Part shown: positions 22,292 to 33,799 of the stretch, in pieces
How positions within the stretch are numbered: position 1 is the first letter of the stretch
How the letters are laid out: each line of letters opens with the position of its first letter
DNA from: Dunaliella salina
Lineage: Eukaryota > Chlorophyta > Chlorophyceae > Chlamydomonadales > Dunaliellaceae
Reading direction: 5' to 3'
Assembly (NCBI GenBank): GCA_002284615.2
Contig: MU070117.1
Location: forward strand, 69,583-133,582
Length of the DNA stretch: 64,000 nucleotides
Translations under genes and position numbers: made by a program
Notes under the pieces: model-generated
Seen by the model: the letters and a program-made list of their open reading frames with translations, nothing else
What the model was told of the DNA's origin: nothing
The model's database searches: none

Positions 22292-22400
22292 CTCTTTAGA
22301 CTCTTGGAGCTGCCAAGGTTTACCATTGCTCAAGGTAGTCTATGGCCCATTTAAGAGCACTTAAGAGTACCCGTTTTAGACACATTTTTAAGTTGATCTG
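22292..22400 (+). mobile_element. Partial MITE copy
   Basis: It begins TTTAGACTCTTGGAGCTGCC and shares the internal AAGGTAGTCTATGGCCCAT and GACACATTTTTAAGTTG blocks with the copies at 17459 and 25578. Confidence 0.65.
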
Positions 22401-23041
22401 TTTTCAGATACATAACATATCACTTGTAACCATGCTTCCAGTCCTCATGACACACTTGGGAGCAGGCAGCAGTGGATCAGGAGCATCACAGCAGTTTCCC
22501 CTACCTGGTGCACTCAACAAACACCATTGAAGCATGCAGATCAAATATCAATACAAAACAAGCTTCCTTGTGACTCTCCTGCCTCTTGCTATTTGCCTGA
22601 AATCAAGGATCCAGCAGCGCCGCCAAAAAGGATGGGATAGAAGCGGTGCTTGTGGATGGATGTGAAAAGTGAATGATCGAACGTGGCTATTATGATTGTG
22701 CATTTGTGGTGAACTCTGTTGTTAGCTTTTTTGAGGAAACTTAACTCTTTCCGGTTCCATCGTCTCACATTGTACTCTATGCATGCTAAAGCTTTTATTG
22801 AGCTTGGTGCGGTTGGGATGGTGTTTTGCACACCCTATCTTAGCAGCACGGAGCACCGGCGTCGTCAAGTCGCCAAGACTGGCCTTGATCCTACCGGTTA
22901 GATCCCGGAGGTCGGTGTCGCCCACTTGTCCTAGGACACATACAAAGCAAACAACCACTTCAACGTGAAGAGGAGGAAGACAGGTATGCATGTGAGTGGC
23001 ATGGAGTGAGGAGAGATTTGAGAAAGAAAGTTGCTTTGGTT
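22401..23041. other. No recognisable gene
   Basis: Mixed-composition DNA with only short frames. Confidence 0.3.
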
Positions 23042-23112
23042 AAATTAACATATGTTATATTTTCTTAAGTAGTTTTACAAACCAACATTTTAAATTTCCA
23101 AGGGTTTAGATT
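23042..23112 (+). mobile_element. MITE 3' end fragment
   Basis: CTTAAGTAGTTTTACAAACC leading to TTCCAAGGGTTTAGA is the MITE 3' terminus. It lies directly upstream of the AT-rich glycine-rich gene. Confidence 0.6.
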
Positions 23113-23248
23113 AAAATTACTAAATTTTAATTAAAACACAATAGGAAATGTAGTATTTTTTGCTCTGCTACACATTGCTCTGCTACACATAAAAAAGGTC
23201 AAATTTTATTTTTAACTCCTACAGTAGAAATATTCTAGAAAATGAAAA

Positions 23249-24151
23249 ATGTATTACAATAATTATTCTCCTGATGAAGAATATTTCAGTCAAAATAAAG
23301 AATTTAGATCTGACGAAAGATTTTATAATTCTAATTTCTCGGGAGGAGTTAAGGCTTTAGTTGTTGGAGGAGGTGGAAATGGTCGTGGTTTACCTTCTTG
23401 TAAAGGAGGTCAAGGAGGTGAAGTAAAGTACGAACAAATTATATTACCTAGAGGATGGATAGATATTAAGGTCGCAAAAACTGGATCTGAAGGGGATACT
23501 GTCATATTGGCACATGACCATGGTCAAGAGAAAATACTTATTGTAGCAAAAGGTGCTCAAGGATCAAAAGGTAATGGAAAAAGAATACAAGAATTTGGTA
23601 GGGATTATTATGTTGGCGGTGCTGGAGGAGACGGGACTAATATGGATGCTCCTGGAGGAGGAGGGGGTGGTGCTGGTAAATCTCGTAGCATAAGAGACAT
23701 CAGTTTAGGAAGAACAAAAGTTGCTGGAAAAGGTGGTGACGGTGGCTCCAGTAATTACGGAGGCGGAGGTGGTGGTGATGATGGAAAAGGGGGAAATGGA
23801 GGAAAAGGAGAGGGGGAAACTGCATCAGGTCCTGATGGGGCAAAAGGTGGGGGTCCAACAGATAGCGAATGGGGAGCAGGTATGGGAGGGAAAGGTAAAC
23901 AGGAAAGTTCTTGGGTAGGGAATACGTGGGATGGTTTTAATTATGGAAATGAATTAATAGCAGGAGGAGGTGGTGCAGGTGCCAATTCAGGAGCAGGAGG
24001 TGGTGGTTGTGCTGCTAATGATCCTGATGAAACCGGTTATGGTGATCAAGTCTACTTAATTGGAGAAGGAGGACAAGGAGGTAGTGGGTTAGTTGTACTT
24101 TTCTTTAAAGATACTTTGGACTCTGACGCCGATTCTGATGCCAGCGACTAG
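23249..24151 (+). CDS. Glycine-rich repeat protein of viral type
   Basis: An intact 300-aa ORF starting MYYNNYSPDEEYFSQ. After residue ~32 comes the block KALVVGGGGNG and long runs of GGGGGGAG, GGDGG and GGAG alternating with short hydrophobic strands (LVVLFFKD near the end). The pattern matches glycine-rich domains in tail or surface proteins of phages and giant viruses, where polyglycine helices pack beside beta strands. The tail is acidic (DSDADSDASD). No signal peptide or membrane segment is seen. The 5' flank is AT-rich and the 3' flank returns at once to host-like composition. An intact frame among so many broken genes suggests recent arrival or selection. Confidence 0.6.
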   Translation: MYYNNYSPDEEYFSQNKEFRSDERFYNSNFSGGVKALVVGGGGNGRGLPSCKGGQGGEVKYEQIILPRGWIDIKVAKTGSEGDTVILAHDHGQEKILIVAKGAQGSKGNGKRIQEFGRDYYVGGAGGDGTNMDAPGGGGGGAGKSRSIRDISLGRTKVAGKGGDGGSSNYGGGGGGDDGKGGNGGKGEGETASGPDGAKGGGPTDSEWGAGMGGKGKQESSWVGNTWDGFNYGNELIAGGGGAGANSGAGGGGCAANDPDETGYGDQVYLIGEGGQGGSGLVVLFFKDTLDSDADSDASD

Positions 24152-24739
24152 CAGCAGCGCAAGCAGAGGCAGAGAGCACTGCCATTTCCGTAGCAGCGGA
24201 AGTGCTTGAACTGCAGCAACAGCTAGCAGCAGCTGATTTGCGTACTTGTTCATGATAAATGTTTGAGAAAGAAGTATGAGAAGGCCTCTGACTCCACATG
24301 CTCGGAGCAGAGGTGCTACATGGAGAATGATGTCGACGCTTACTCAGTGGCGCGTGAGGTTATCTGAGAGCAGGAAAGGGGGAGCCAGGCCTGTTTCTGC
24401 AGCATCTATCCGGGCAACAACAAGGTTGATTTTCAATACATCCAATACCAATTCCATTTTTTTATGCCACACATTGCAACGTGCACGCTGCACACAAAAT
24501 TCTGATACTGCACACTTCCAACATGCGCAGGTATTATGAGTATGCATGCACGCAGCTGAAGCATAATTATATGCTGCTGCTATTTGAAGAGTTATAGGCA
24601 AAAAAACGTACTTTATTTTTTAATGGTTGAAAGAAGGAATTTCAAATATATCAACTATTGGACTTATAGGGTGTCGCTCACACCACCCTATGTTATTTTC
24701 CGATTGTTGAAAGCTAGATAGATTACTTATCAACAATAC
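24152..24739. other. No recognisable gene
   Basis: Host-like sequence. Short Gln-coding and Cys-rich frames are not supported as genes. Confidence 0.3.
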
Positions 24740-24832
24740 CGCGGAGCATAGGGCAAAGTCCGTACGCACGGAGCGCTAAGCCAACTTTGTTGGCGTACGC
24801 CTTCGACTACCTAACGGGTATCCAACGCTCTC
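24740..24832. repeat. GC-rich palindrome mosaic
   Basis: Contains ACCGCGGAGC, GTCCGTACGC, GGAGCGCTAAG and GCCAACTTTGTTGGC (a perfect hairpin) in series, matching the mosaic at 44961-45145. Confidence 0.7.
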
Positions 24833-25375
24833 AGGAGTGACACATCGATTGCTCAATAAGTACAGCTATGGCCTCTAGGTTGGTGTGCAGAAATTGGATT
24901 GATTTTGGGTTGTACATTTTCATAATAAGAAATAAAGAGCCACAAGAATTAAATCATAAAGCGGGGGCTGCCCTTGTTTTAGACCTGCACTTTTCAGCCC
25001 TGCAATCATCAGAAAGCACTCAGGTTCAAAGGTCAGCTGTAACTGACCTCACTTCGTCGAGGAAGCACGGGTGGGGAACAGCCCCCCAACCCAATTTTAT
25101 CCCCCCACTCAAGCAGTGCCACCACCACAGCCTCACTCCACATCTTACTACACCCATGAACACACCGGACGCCGGGCAGCATTATGCTGTCTGGACTAAC
25201 ACAGTGTTTAGATAAAAATGACAGCATGAGCATCTGCTATGTTGCTGAAAAGACACTATTTGCTTTATTGAAAGCATACCTCAAAAAACTATGTAGGTGC
25301 ACCCTGGTAATGGAAAAGGACGTAAGTTTAGAAGGAAAAAGTATAACACTTAGAGAAAGGACCTAGTGACAGAGG
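24833..25375. other. No firm gene
   Basis: A 115-codon frame at 24868-25215 is open but has no recognisable domain. Confidence 0.25.
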
Positions 25376-25557
25376 TGCCAACGGCGGCCTACGCGCGGAG
25401 TGCTAAGAAAACCTTTTGGCTGCGTATATTGTAAGGCAGTACCCGAAGGGAGCTGCGCGTATGCCTACTAACAAACTTTAACAACAGCCCTCCATTTCAT
25501 GTTAGCCAAATGGTCAGGTCAGGTCAGGTCAGGTCAGGTCAGGTCAGGTCAGGTCAA
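25376..25557. repeat. Palindrome mosaic followed by (GGTCA)n microsatellite
   Basis: 25376-25470 holds palindrome blocks (GCGCGGAGTGCTAAG, CCCGAAGGG). 25511-25556 is about nine perfect copies of GGTCA. Confidence 0.8.
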
Positions 25558-25577
25558 ACGCACCAGCCTGTACATTT

Positions 25578-25778
25578 AGACCCTTGGCCCCAAGTGCTCA
25601 AGGCAGTCTATGGCCCATTTAAGAGCACTTCAGAGAACCCGAGCGCCCTGCCAACGTAGCAGTTAACTTCGTTGATTGAAATACAGGCTTTTTTGTGACT
25701 CTTTTGAAGAGGGGTTTATATAGATATTATCTCTTTAAGTAGTTTTATAAACCAACATTTTAAATCTCCAAGGGTCTT
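25578..25778 (+). mobile_element. Full-length MITE, about 200 bp
   Basis: The 5' end TAGACCCTTGG and the 3' end CCAAGGGTCT are inverted repeats. The interior has no coding capacity. This is the reference copy for the fragments at 17459, 19326, 22292, 23042, 39940 and 58048. Confidence 0.75.
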
Positions 25779-25989
25779 AAAAAAGGGGGATTCTCCTTTT
25801 GGAGAGGAAGCAAACCCTCTGATAGAGAAATGCAATTTTTAAGGGGGTTACAAGGAGTTGGCCTACAGCCCGAAAATCTGGCTAATCGGCTGCTGGTGAA
25901 ACATTTTCAACCAGCATCAAAAATTGAAACCAATTCCGACAAAAATTTTGAAAACCTGCACGAGTCTTGATTCAGAAAAGCATTGACTT

Positions 25990-28900
25990 CAAGATCAGTC
26001 AAACAAACCTCTCCACAAAGGGAATAAAGTCAGTGTTTGGGCAAAAATGTGAAATGGTCTAAAGAGATCAATGTACAGGTCCTTATATTTTCCCCGCTGC
26101 TCACACACTTCAAAGTGCTTGCACGTGTTTCTCATCTTGCACATCAGCACAATCGCACTTGTCGCAAATGTTTGATCCACCGTGCCATTTACAAGACTCG
26201 ACCTTTAAGCAGTGAGCTCGAAGTCTAAACCTGCTCACATTCCTCATGACTCCTTTCCCTAAATAAGTAAGATGGAGTACAAAAAGGAGTGTGTTTTGTT
26301 TGATTCAAAGGCATCCCACACCAATGATGATAAGTCACTGCTTTCTTGTTCACCGCCCGTGGATTTAGGGTACCCGCATCTCTCCAAACCTTTTGCTGCA
26401 TGTATCTCAAATCACAAATGAATTCCTGCATGGGGATCTTAGAAGCACTCAGCATCTTTTGCTTAAGCATGTCCTCTGAGCGCATGCCACTAAAGGCTGA
26501 AGACACATGAGCAGACCAACAAGCCTCATCCCTATGCAAGGTTTAAGTCTGCTTTCAGAACCTTGCGTAATGTCTCACTGTTTGAGTCAAGCATACTGTT
26601 AAAAAACTTGACAGTGGCCCTGAACCAATAGAACTGTAGAGGCTCTTGGCCACACTCTCTCAGCACTGGCCAGTTTGTGGCAGAGCTTTTCACACCTAGA
26701 AACCGCATCAAGGAGCACAATTGCCTTTTTGTAATTGGCTCTTGAATTCGCAGCCTTCACTTAAATATCCTGTTCTCCACACTTGGCACACATACATTCC
26801 AGCCGGAATACCATACACTTTAGATAGCCAAATTAAAGCGTGTGACCTATCCCTAAGCATGCACAAACTCTATTATCCTTTGCAGCCATGTAAGGCCGCA
26901 CAGCATGCTCATCAGACACCTTCAAATTCATGTGCTTGTCAACAAGCATGCCCAGGTATCTAAATTGTTCTTTTGCAGGCTCCATACATGAAAGTTGGTA
27001 GAGAAGCACACGGCCTACTGTTAAAATGCATGACCTCAGATTTTGATGTATTTACCGTCAGCCCTTTTTTCATTGCATAAGCACGCAACCTGTTAAGCAT
27101 AGTCTGCATTTCACCCGGATCATTGGTAGTCAAATTGAGGTCATCTGCATACAGCATGTATGCGACGCCATTCACTCCATCTCCAGTCAGAGCACCTCTT
27201 ATACCTTCACTGATTTCTTTGCCCATGTCATTGATGTACAAAGAAAACAAGAGAGGGGACAGAGGACAACCTTGCTTGACTCCATTTGTCGGACGCACGC
27301 CTGCCCTTTTTTCCCCATCCATCAAGAGGTACTTATCATCTAAGTACATCTCCCTGATTGCATGGCAATGCGTTCCAAATGCTTCCAAAGCTGCGCGCGG
27401 GGCACAGTATCGTAGGCTTGAGTGAAATCTATAAATGCAGCATGCAATCTAGGTGACTGCCGTGGCTTGAGCTTTTTTGCTGCGTTCCTTAGGTGCCTTA
27501 GAATGAAGAGAGGATGCAAGGTGCTCCTGCCAGGGTAGAAGCCGAATTGTGTGTCAGGGACCGCTACATCAATCTTTAGTCTTGAAGAACATTGAGTCCT
27601 AACGAACAACCACGTAGCTGTAAGCAGCCACAAGATGTCCCTAAAGATAGCAACTTGTTTTTCTTAAGAACAATCTGGCACAGAAATTCCCGTAGGCCAT
27701 CTAAAAGAGCATCCCTGATGTATATTTGCCTAGCATTGTACGCCGCCTTTGGTGGCCTAGCTGCCTTCGGCAGGTACGCGAAGCTTCCTAGCGGGAACCA
27801 TCTAAGGTAAAGCCGCACTTAAGCGATCGCAATGATGTCATTGAGGTGTCCTAAATAATATATAGTTTTTGAGTTCTAGTAAAGACCTTGAGGTAAATGA
27901 TTATTGTAAAAATGCACTGTTTAATCTTTGATTCTTATAAAACAATAAACTTTAAAAAAGTACAATAAATCAAATAACTGCTAAAACCTTTTTTTTTGAA
28001 CACACCAGTCTGTCACTAAGTCTTTCAGCACATTGGCATAAACACGGTACATGACCCCACTGACCGCCTGTAATTTCCAGGATTTGCCAAAGCTCCCTTT
28101 TTATGTAGGGGGCTTAACTTTGCTACCTTCCACATTGCCGGAATCCTAGCTTTACTCAGACACACCTTATACAAGCGTGCTAACAAAGGTACCAACACAT
28201 TCACAAAAACCACTTTCCGACCATCATTGTGCGGCAAACAGGCATGCTTTAAAAAGGGCACAGGAATGCCATCTAAACCAGGGGAGGCACCAGCACTCAG
28301 CTTCTGGATGTGGGACCCAACCAATTTTTCCATCACTGCCGTGCTAGGAAGTTCCAGACAGTCAGGTTGGGGAACCCACCCACATTCTGCATTACGTCTC
28401 AAGAGCACTTCTGGCAGAGCCTACCTAAAGGCACTGCCATATCTCTTCCTGACAAGGGGAGAACCCCCAGCAGTCCTAGCCGCACAACTTTGCCTGTGGC
28501 ACTGTTGGTTGTGCCCGGCCTTTGAGGTCTTCCTCTTCCTCAGCATGGCATGGACCTGGGGGTCCTTCCTATATAGCCTATCTAAAAACAGCGCGCGCTG
28601 CTGCCTTTGATGCCGGCGCTTTGTCCTACGATTGCACTTTCTGCTTTCTATCCTTAAAAACATGCACGCATGCTTTGCTTCGCCGCGCTTCACTGCCTCT
28701 ATGAACCACTTGCGCTTCATATGACACTCATCATTGAACCAGACAGGACTTAACGGTCCCTTTTGCTTCCTTGCACGCACAAAAGCATACTTTGCTAAGG
28801 CCCACAGCCCTATCACTTGCAGCTTGCAGGACGAGAGAGCGCACACAAAAAGCAAGTTTATCAACATCGCCAGCAGCCTCTGCCTCATCAAATTGATGCA

Positions 28901-29440
28901 AAAGCTCTGCTTCTTTTCATTGGCTGCATTCATGCCTGAATTACCCGCAACTTTAAAGGCCATGCTCAAACCACAATGATTTGAAGCAAAAGTGTCCAGC
29001 TTCTGAAATGCTTGCGCAAGTTTGTACAAGGCAGGCGACAGCATGACATGATCAGGCCTACTTTTCCTATCCTTATAATACCCAACAAAAGATGGCTGCC
29101 CAGTATCACCAGCCACTCGCCCTGTAGCTATTGCCAGGTTTGATGCTGCTGCCAGGTCTACCAGTAGTTTGCCAGACTTATTCACAGAATGACATTCACA
29201 CCTCCTTGCCTCCAAAAATTCAGGGCAGTCAACAATGGAGTCGAAGTGCGCATCACTCACTTCACTTAGCACTCCCACGTGAGTGTTGAAATCACCACAT
29301 AGTAAAACGTGAGGGGACACCTGGAGCGTGTCAAGTACATCCTCAAACAGATGAGTGTAATGACTCTCCAATTTTTTTGAACTGCACTATGCGGATTTAT
29401 GTAAACAGCACCAAGCACAACATGCAATTTTTAACAAAAT
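25990..29440 (-). mobile_element. LINE (non-LTR retrotransposon), decayed
   Basis: Read on the minus strand: an apurinic-type endonuclease (LCGDFNTHVG at ~29300; SRPDHVMLS at ~29060), then the reverse transcriptase N-terminal part (SPGLDGIPVPF and SPLHKKG, 28025-28300), an insertion (27640-28030), the central RT (FGFYPGRSTL, AAFIDFTQAYDTV; 27340-27560), the catalytic box YADDL near 27145, and a C-terminal region (CGQEPLQFYWFRA near 26640; TYHHWCGMPLN near 26320) ending with a degraded zinc knuckle near 26150. Several frame changes make it non-functional. The endonuclease appears to begin in another frame near 29430. Confidence 0.85.
27640..28030. other. Insertion splitting the LINE reverse transcriptase
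   Basis: About 390 bp that interrupts the RT between the HKKG region and the central domain. It begins near a palindrome mosaic (27737-27800, GCCGCCTTTGGTGGC and TGCCTTCGGCA) and continues as AT-rich non-coding DNA. Confidence 0.5.
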
Positions 29441-29735
29441 TTGGTTCAAAAGTGTACATGATACAAGACAGAGTTTGATGGATAGCGGAGAAGATAGTTT
29501 TGTTTACACATTTGAACGAATGTTTGTCATTCCTATCGGAAAGAGTGCCAGCAATCAACAGCCTGCAGAGGTGATGTCAGAAATTCAAATGTATTGCGTC
29601 CCACTTATTTATCCGTCAAGTAGCTCAAACGGGTCACGTCATCTTCACTGCTCTCAGGTCCTTGAGGAAGCTGTGCTTACAACGAGAAAGCTTTGCTGCG
29701 AAGGGGTTTAAGTGTTCGGACAATCTGCGGGAGAA
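29441..29735. promoter_or_regulatory. 5' flank of F-box gene 1
   Basis: Sequence between the LINE endonuclease end and the F-box ATG. One frame is open but unrecognised. The paralogue at 38972 shares only the last few bases before the ATG. Confidence 0.25.
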
Positions 29736-30572
29736 ATGGCAAGGTGAGTGGCATTTCGTGAGACTGCATTTTTGTGCTATTTGCATGTAAACTCCTCACT
29801 TTTCTTTCGCAGGCTCACAAGCTTTGGAGATTTGCCAGATGAACTTTGCGGATTGATTTTTGACAAACTGAAAGCCCGAACAGATATTGGAGCTCTTCGA
29901 GTTGTTGAAACACGTTTAAATAGTTGCTATCTCTCAAGGGCTACGAGCATGACGTTGAATTGCGAAAATATTTCTACAGAAGTATTCACTTTATTTCTCA
30001 AGCTACTCTTGAAAGTTGAACAAAATGGAGGACGAGTGACAGAGTTGATATTTCGTCGCGGATTACCACAATATGTTGTTTATTGGTTAACTCCTGAGAA
30101 CCCCCTACGTCACATAGAATGTCTAAAGCTAGACTCTGTAAGAATTGTCGCAACTACCATCAAAATGTTCATGCCTAACCTGAAAGCATTGCATCTTTTT
30201 CAAGTTGAACAGGTTCATTTGACGCCATGCATGTTTCCGAATATACAAGAGCTTCATTTGGATTCTGTGCAGATTACTAATCTGACGCCATGGCTAAACT
30301 CTTTTCCTAGTTTAAAAGTGCTGCACCTCAATCCGTCTTATGAACAATTTCCGTGGCAATATGAGACTGTAAGAGATGTGATGAACACATCAAATATAGC
30401 AGCCGTTTATTTGGAGGGAGCATTAGCTTTGGAAGATGGTATAGAGTCGTTGATTGAGGTTGTTCCAAAGGAAAAGTTCTTATTTGTGGAGAACCTAATT
30501 GTGCTTTATAAAAATTCTCTTGAAACTCGCTTGCCTGAGAACATAAACATAGGAAGTCTTGATGTGGCTTGA
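29736..30572 (+). CDS. F-box / leucine-rich-repeat protein 1 (two exons)
   Basis: Exon 1 is 29736-29743 (ATG GCA AG), the intron is 29744-29812 (GTGAGT...TTTCGCAG, 69 nt) and exon 2 is 29813-30572; the product is 255 aa. The N-terminal FGDLPDELCGLIFDKL is an F-box for Skp1 binding, followed by LRR-like segments (LRHIECLKLDSV, LKALHLFQVEQV, IQELHLDSVQIT, LKVLHL). The gene model is supported by the paralogue at 38972, which has the same ATG-GCA-AG exon, intron position and downstream protein. It is a probable substrate adaptor of an SCF ubiquitin ligase. The frame is also open through the intron, but no ATG exists there. Confidence 0.75.
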
Positions 30573-30949
30573 TGCACTTTTTGGGTGGCAAAGGTAAGCC
30601 CTGCAAAAAAATGAAAACGAGTACGGAGGTACGGGTACACTCAGATGTAGATGTTATAGACTCACATATATGTATTCAAATTGTTCAGCACTTCTGGACA
30701 TGCATCCTGGACAATGCATCCACCGCTTATAAACCGCATATAACAAGGAAACTCACATCACATGATTGATCAAGCATAGGCAACTTGCAGTATATTCATA
30801 GTGCTAAGCAAGGAATGTGCAGGTCAGTCTGAAGCAAGCAACGGAATGATCGAGTCCTTCTAGCAGGGTTTTCACTCTTTGCGTTTCTCTGGCAAAATGA
30901 GTTAATCACATGTGTTCAGGCAAGGATAATCAGCCTCCAGCAAAATTCA
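30573..30949. other. 3' flank, no gene
   Basis: No coding sequence recognised. Confidence 0.35.
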
Positions 30950-31240
30950 AGCAACTGAAGGCCCGGAGCTTGGCTAACACTTGACAGCCATCAAGAGAAG
31001 AATATGCGTTCCTTGCGTGCCGGTTGTTCAGCTACGGGAATAGGTGCCCTTACGAGCTCAGGATTTGCAACAAATGCGATTGGCACACTGTGCAAGATGA
31101 AGAGCACATTATTCTGGAGTGCCCTTCCCAAGATCTGACAGACTTACGCAATCAGTTCCATCATTTGTTCAGCTATGTGAAGCCTGTGCATGGCAAGCTG
31201 GAGAGATTCCAGGAAAGCAGACAACTCATATGATAAAAAA
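30950..31240 (+). pseudogene. LINE C-terminal zinc-knuckle fragment
   Basis: RICNKCDWHTVQDEEHIIL, then ECPSQDLTDLRNQFHHLF, is the Cys/His knuckle that ends many LINE polyproteins (CxxC...HxxxxC). It is an isolated tail only, on the strand opposite to the LINE at 25990-29440. Confidence 0.7.
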
Positions 31241-31619
31241 AGTCATCCGCAAGCCTTCAATTTCAACCCCTTTTGGAAAGTTGAGGTATGGGGTCAAATC
31301 TTCTCTTCCCAGAGCTGACACGAAGTCTGATCCGTTCAAGTGTAAGCTTTTCTTCTTGCTCAAAACACTATCCCATACAGTATTGCAAGTTGCCGATAGG
31401 GATTTCTTGCCTCTATCAGCAGCACATAGGACATGGGGAGATAAAGGGTTTACAGGAGAAAAAGGCCTTCAGTCAGCACTTGCGACTGCTAGCCTGCTCA
31501 TAGAAAGTAACAATTTCATGAAAATAAGAATGTTAGAGAAGATATAGATTAATCACGGAAGGTTTTTACAGTTATTTAATTTATTGTACTTTTTTAAAGT
31601 TTACTTTTTTAGGAGTTTT
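31241..31619. other. No firm gene
   Basis: An open frame (31241-31547) follows the LINE tail in another frame. It is unrecognised. Confidence 0.3.
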
Positions 31620-32009
31620 ACAGTCAAGAAAGAGAAGACAGCTCTGGGAGGGAAAAGAGCCAAATTGGTAGCAACTGTGAGGGACAGCATTAATAGGGAG
31701 GTTGGGTTTGGGTGTGACAGCGTATTCAGCACCCAATGCAAGCGACGCTTTTCCACGGCTGCCCATGTGCAACAGCAGGGCATGCACATCACCAACAGGA
31801 GTTCTCCATCATATCTTGGCCCTGACTGGAGTAAACTGCATATTTTCCCTGGTTGTGTTGCTGCTGCTGCCCATCTGCCAGGGTTTGGGACCTGGAGAGC
31901 GGAGCAACGCTTTTCCACGCCCCTGACCCAGAGCACGGACAACCTAGCGGCAGTGGTCTCTGCCCTCACGAGACAGTTCCAGCAGGGAATCTGTAGAGAA
32001 CCATTTTCC

Positions 32010-32722
32010 TGAATGCCGTGAAAGACCTTGTTCACAGTGGCAGTAGCAGCAGAGTTTTTTCCAGGCCGATTGCTTTTAAGGCCGAGCGTGGCTCCGCAGC
32101 TGTCTCTTTTAAGCTTTAAGCGCACAAGAACTTTTGGCGGCGCTTGCCTGATGAATTGCGGCTGCGTCTGTTTGTCCGAGCCGTCGGTGAGACAGATGCT
32201 AGCATGAAATGGCTTCATGCATTGCGCAGCCAGGAAGAGTACCCAGAAAATTCAGACAAGTTCTAAGAATGCTTTGATGTTGAGTTCCTGTCTCTCGACC
32301 CCAAAGCTGGTGCTTACCACTGCTTCTTTTCCCTCCGTATGACTGCTGGCATGTCAGTGAACTCCTTTGTGGATGCATTCCATGATTCGTTGAGTACCTT
32401 GGCGGCGCTAGGTGTGCAAGCTCTGCCTGATGAGATGTGTGCTCACTACTTCTTGTACAAACTTCCATTTGAGCTGCGCAGGGATGTGCGTGCACAATTA
32501 GCGGGTGGAAGGTTGACTCTGGCTGCTGTAATTGCCAAGGCCATGAGCGTGGGCGCTGAGAGTGCCAGGCCTCCTGTACGCGTGAATCGTGCCAAAGATG
32601 TCTCCAAGAAGCAGCCCATCAAGTGCTTCAACTGCGGTGAGAAGGGGCACAAGAGCATAGAGTGCAAGAAAGAGAAGAAAGGGGGCAATCACAACACAGG
32701 CAATAGCTCCCAGGTAAACTAG
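32010..32722 (+). pseudogene. gag: Ty3/gypsy Gag with CCHC zinc knuckle
   Basis: The reading from about 32110 (RRLPDELRLRLFVRAV) runs through a TAA near 32262 and into an open frame ending at 32722. Near the C-terminus is IKCFNCGEKGHKSIECKKEK, a classical CxxCxxxxHxxxxC knuckle for RNA binding. The conserved capsid segment SVNSFVDAFHDSL precedes it. Gag would package the element RNA; the upstream stop disables it. Confidence 0.75.
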
Positions 32723-32751
32723 GGGGCCTGCATGCTAGAGAGAAGGGGCGT

Positions 32752-33560
32752 GTGGGCTGTGATTCTAGCGTATCCAATCCTTCCAAGGTGCGTGTACAAG
32801 CTAGGGCTGCATACCCATGTATCCTCCCTCCATGCTGTGATGCTGCCACACGAGCTCATGAAGAAGGTGACTTGCAGGCGGTGCTGTTTGCGGTTGAAGT
32901 TAAGAGTGCACCTGGGGATGAAAGTTGGATGCTCAGAAGGGAGTTGTTTAAAGAGCTTGAGCAGGAGTACGGGCCGTTTGACTTGGATGGCGCAGCTTGT
33001 GTGGAAGGCACGAGGCACGCTTTTTTTGGGGCAACATTCAAGCAGAGGCACGGCCATCCCATGAAAGTTCATTGCGATTTTGTGCGCAACATGTGCCAAG
33101 CTGTATCTGAGCCAGGCAATAATGATGCACACACACCTCGGTCAGAGGATTATTCTGTAGCTTGACCTTCCCAAATCGCCTCCCATCCACAAATGCCATG
33201 CGCTGGTGTATTGCAGTCCTGCGCAGCCTTTTGAGGCCCTGGACCTGGCTGGTAAGAGTGTGTATGTGAATCCGCCATTCTCGCGCATCCCTGTCTTTCT
33301 GGAGCATTATTTGCAGTGCAAAAAGAGGCCGCCTGAGAACACAGGGGCATTATTCATTTTGCCTCCATGGACTGGTAAAAAATGGTGGCAAAAGTTGGAA
33401 GGCATGCAGATTGTGAAATGCTGGCCAATTGGCTCCTCGCTATTTACTAGGCCATTTTCTGGTAAGGGGAAAGAGCGGTATGGTAGTCCAGCTAAGTACC
33501 CGATGGTCGCAGTATGGGATCCCCCTAGGGCAGCTGAGAAACCGCAGGTGTGTACAGTAC
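32752..33560 (+). pseudogene. Dam-like N6-adenine methyltransferase domain within the retroelement
   Basis: The first half (frame of 32752-33165) has FKELEQEYGPFDLDGAAC. The second half, in another frame from about 33165, has SVYVNPPFSRIPVFLEHYL and FILPPWTGKKWWQKL. The NPPF tetrad corresponds to the DPPY/NPPY catalytic motif IV of adenine-N6 methyltransferases, and the order (fDLD...A..., then W/GK.V..NPP..., then LLP...WW) matches phage-type Dam proteins. It sits directly after Gag and before RT. A frameshift near 33165 disrupts it. Whether the intact form methylates DNA is unknown. Confidence 0.6.
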
Positions 33561-33799
33561 GCGCAGATTTGAAAAAGAGCCCTGAACTGAATGTGAACAT
33601 AAGTTGGTCACCCGAGCAAGTGTGGGCCATGTGCAACAAGTTAGGCAACGTTCTGCAAGCCTGGAAGGGATCCGTCATGCTGTTGCTGCTGAGCTTGCTT
33701 AACTTCATCACGCAGCACAGTATGATTTCTAAGATGTGTAGAGGCGGTCGCTTGCTGTATATGCGCTGTGAGATTATGAGCACAGCAACCGCAGCCGCG

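Noticed and set aside
27123..27425. Plus-strand frame opposite the LINE RT
   Set aside because: The minus strand carries YADDL and other RT motifs; the plus frame is a shadow.
31601..32218. 205-codon minus frame
   Set aside because: Antisense shadow of the Ty3 Gag region; no domain pattern.
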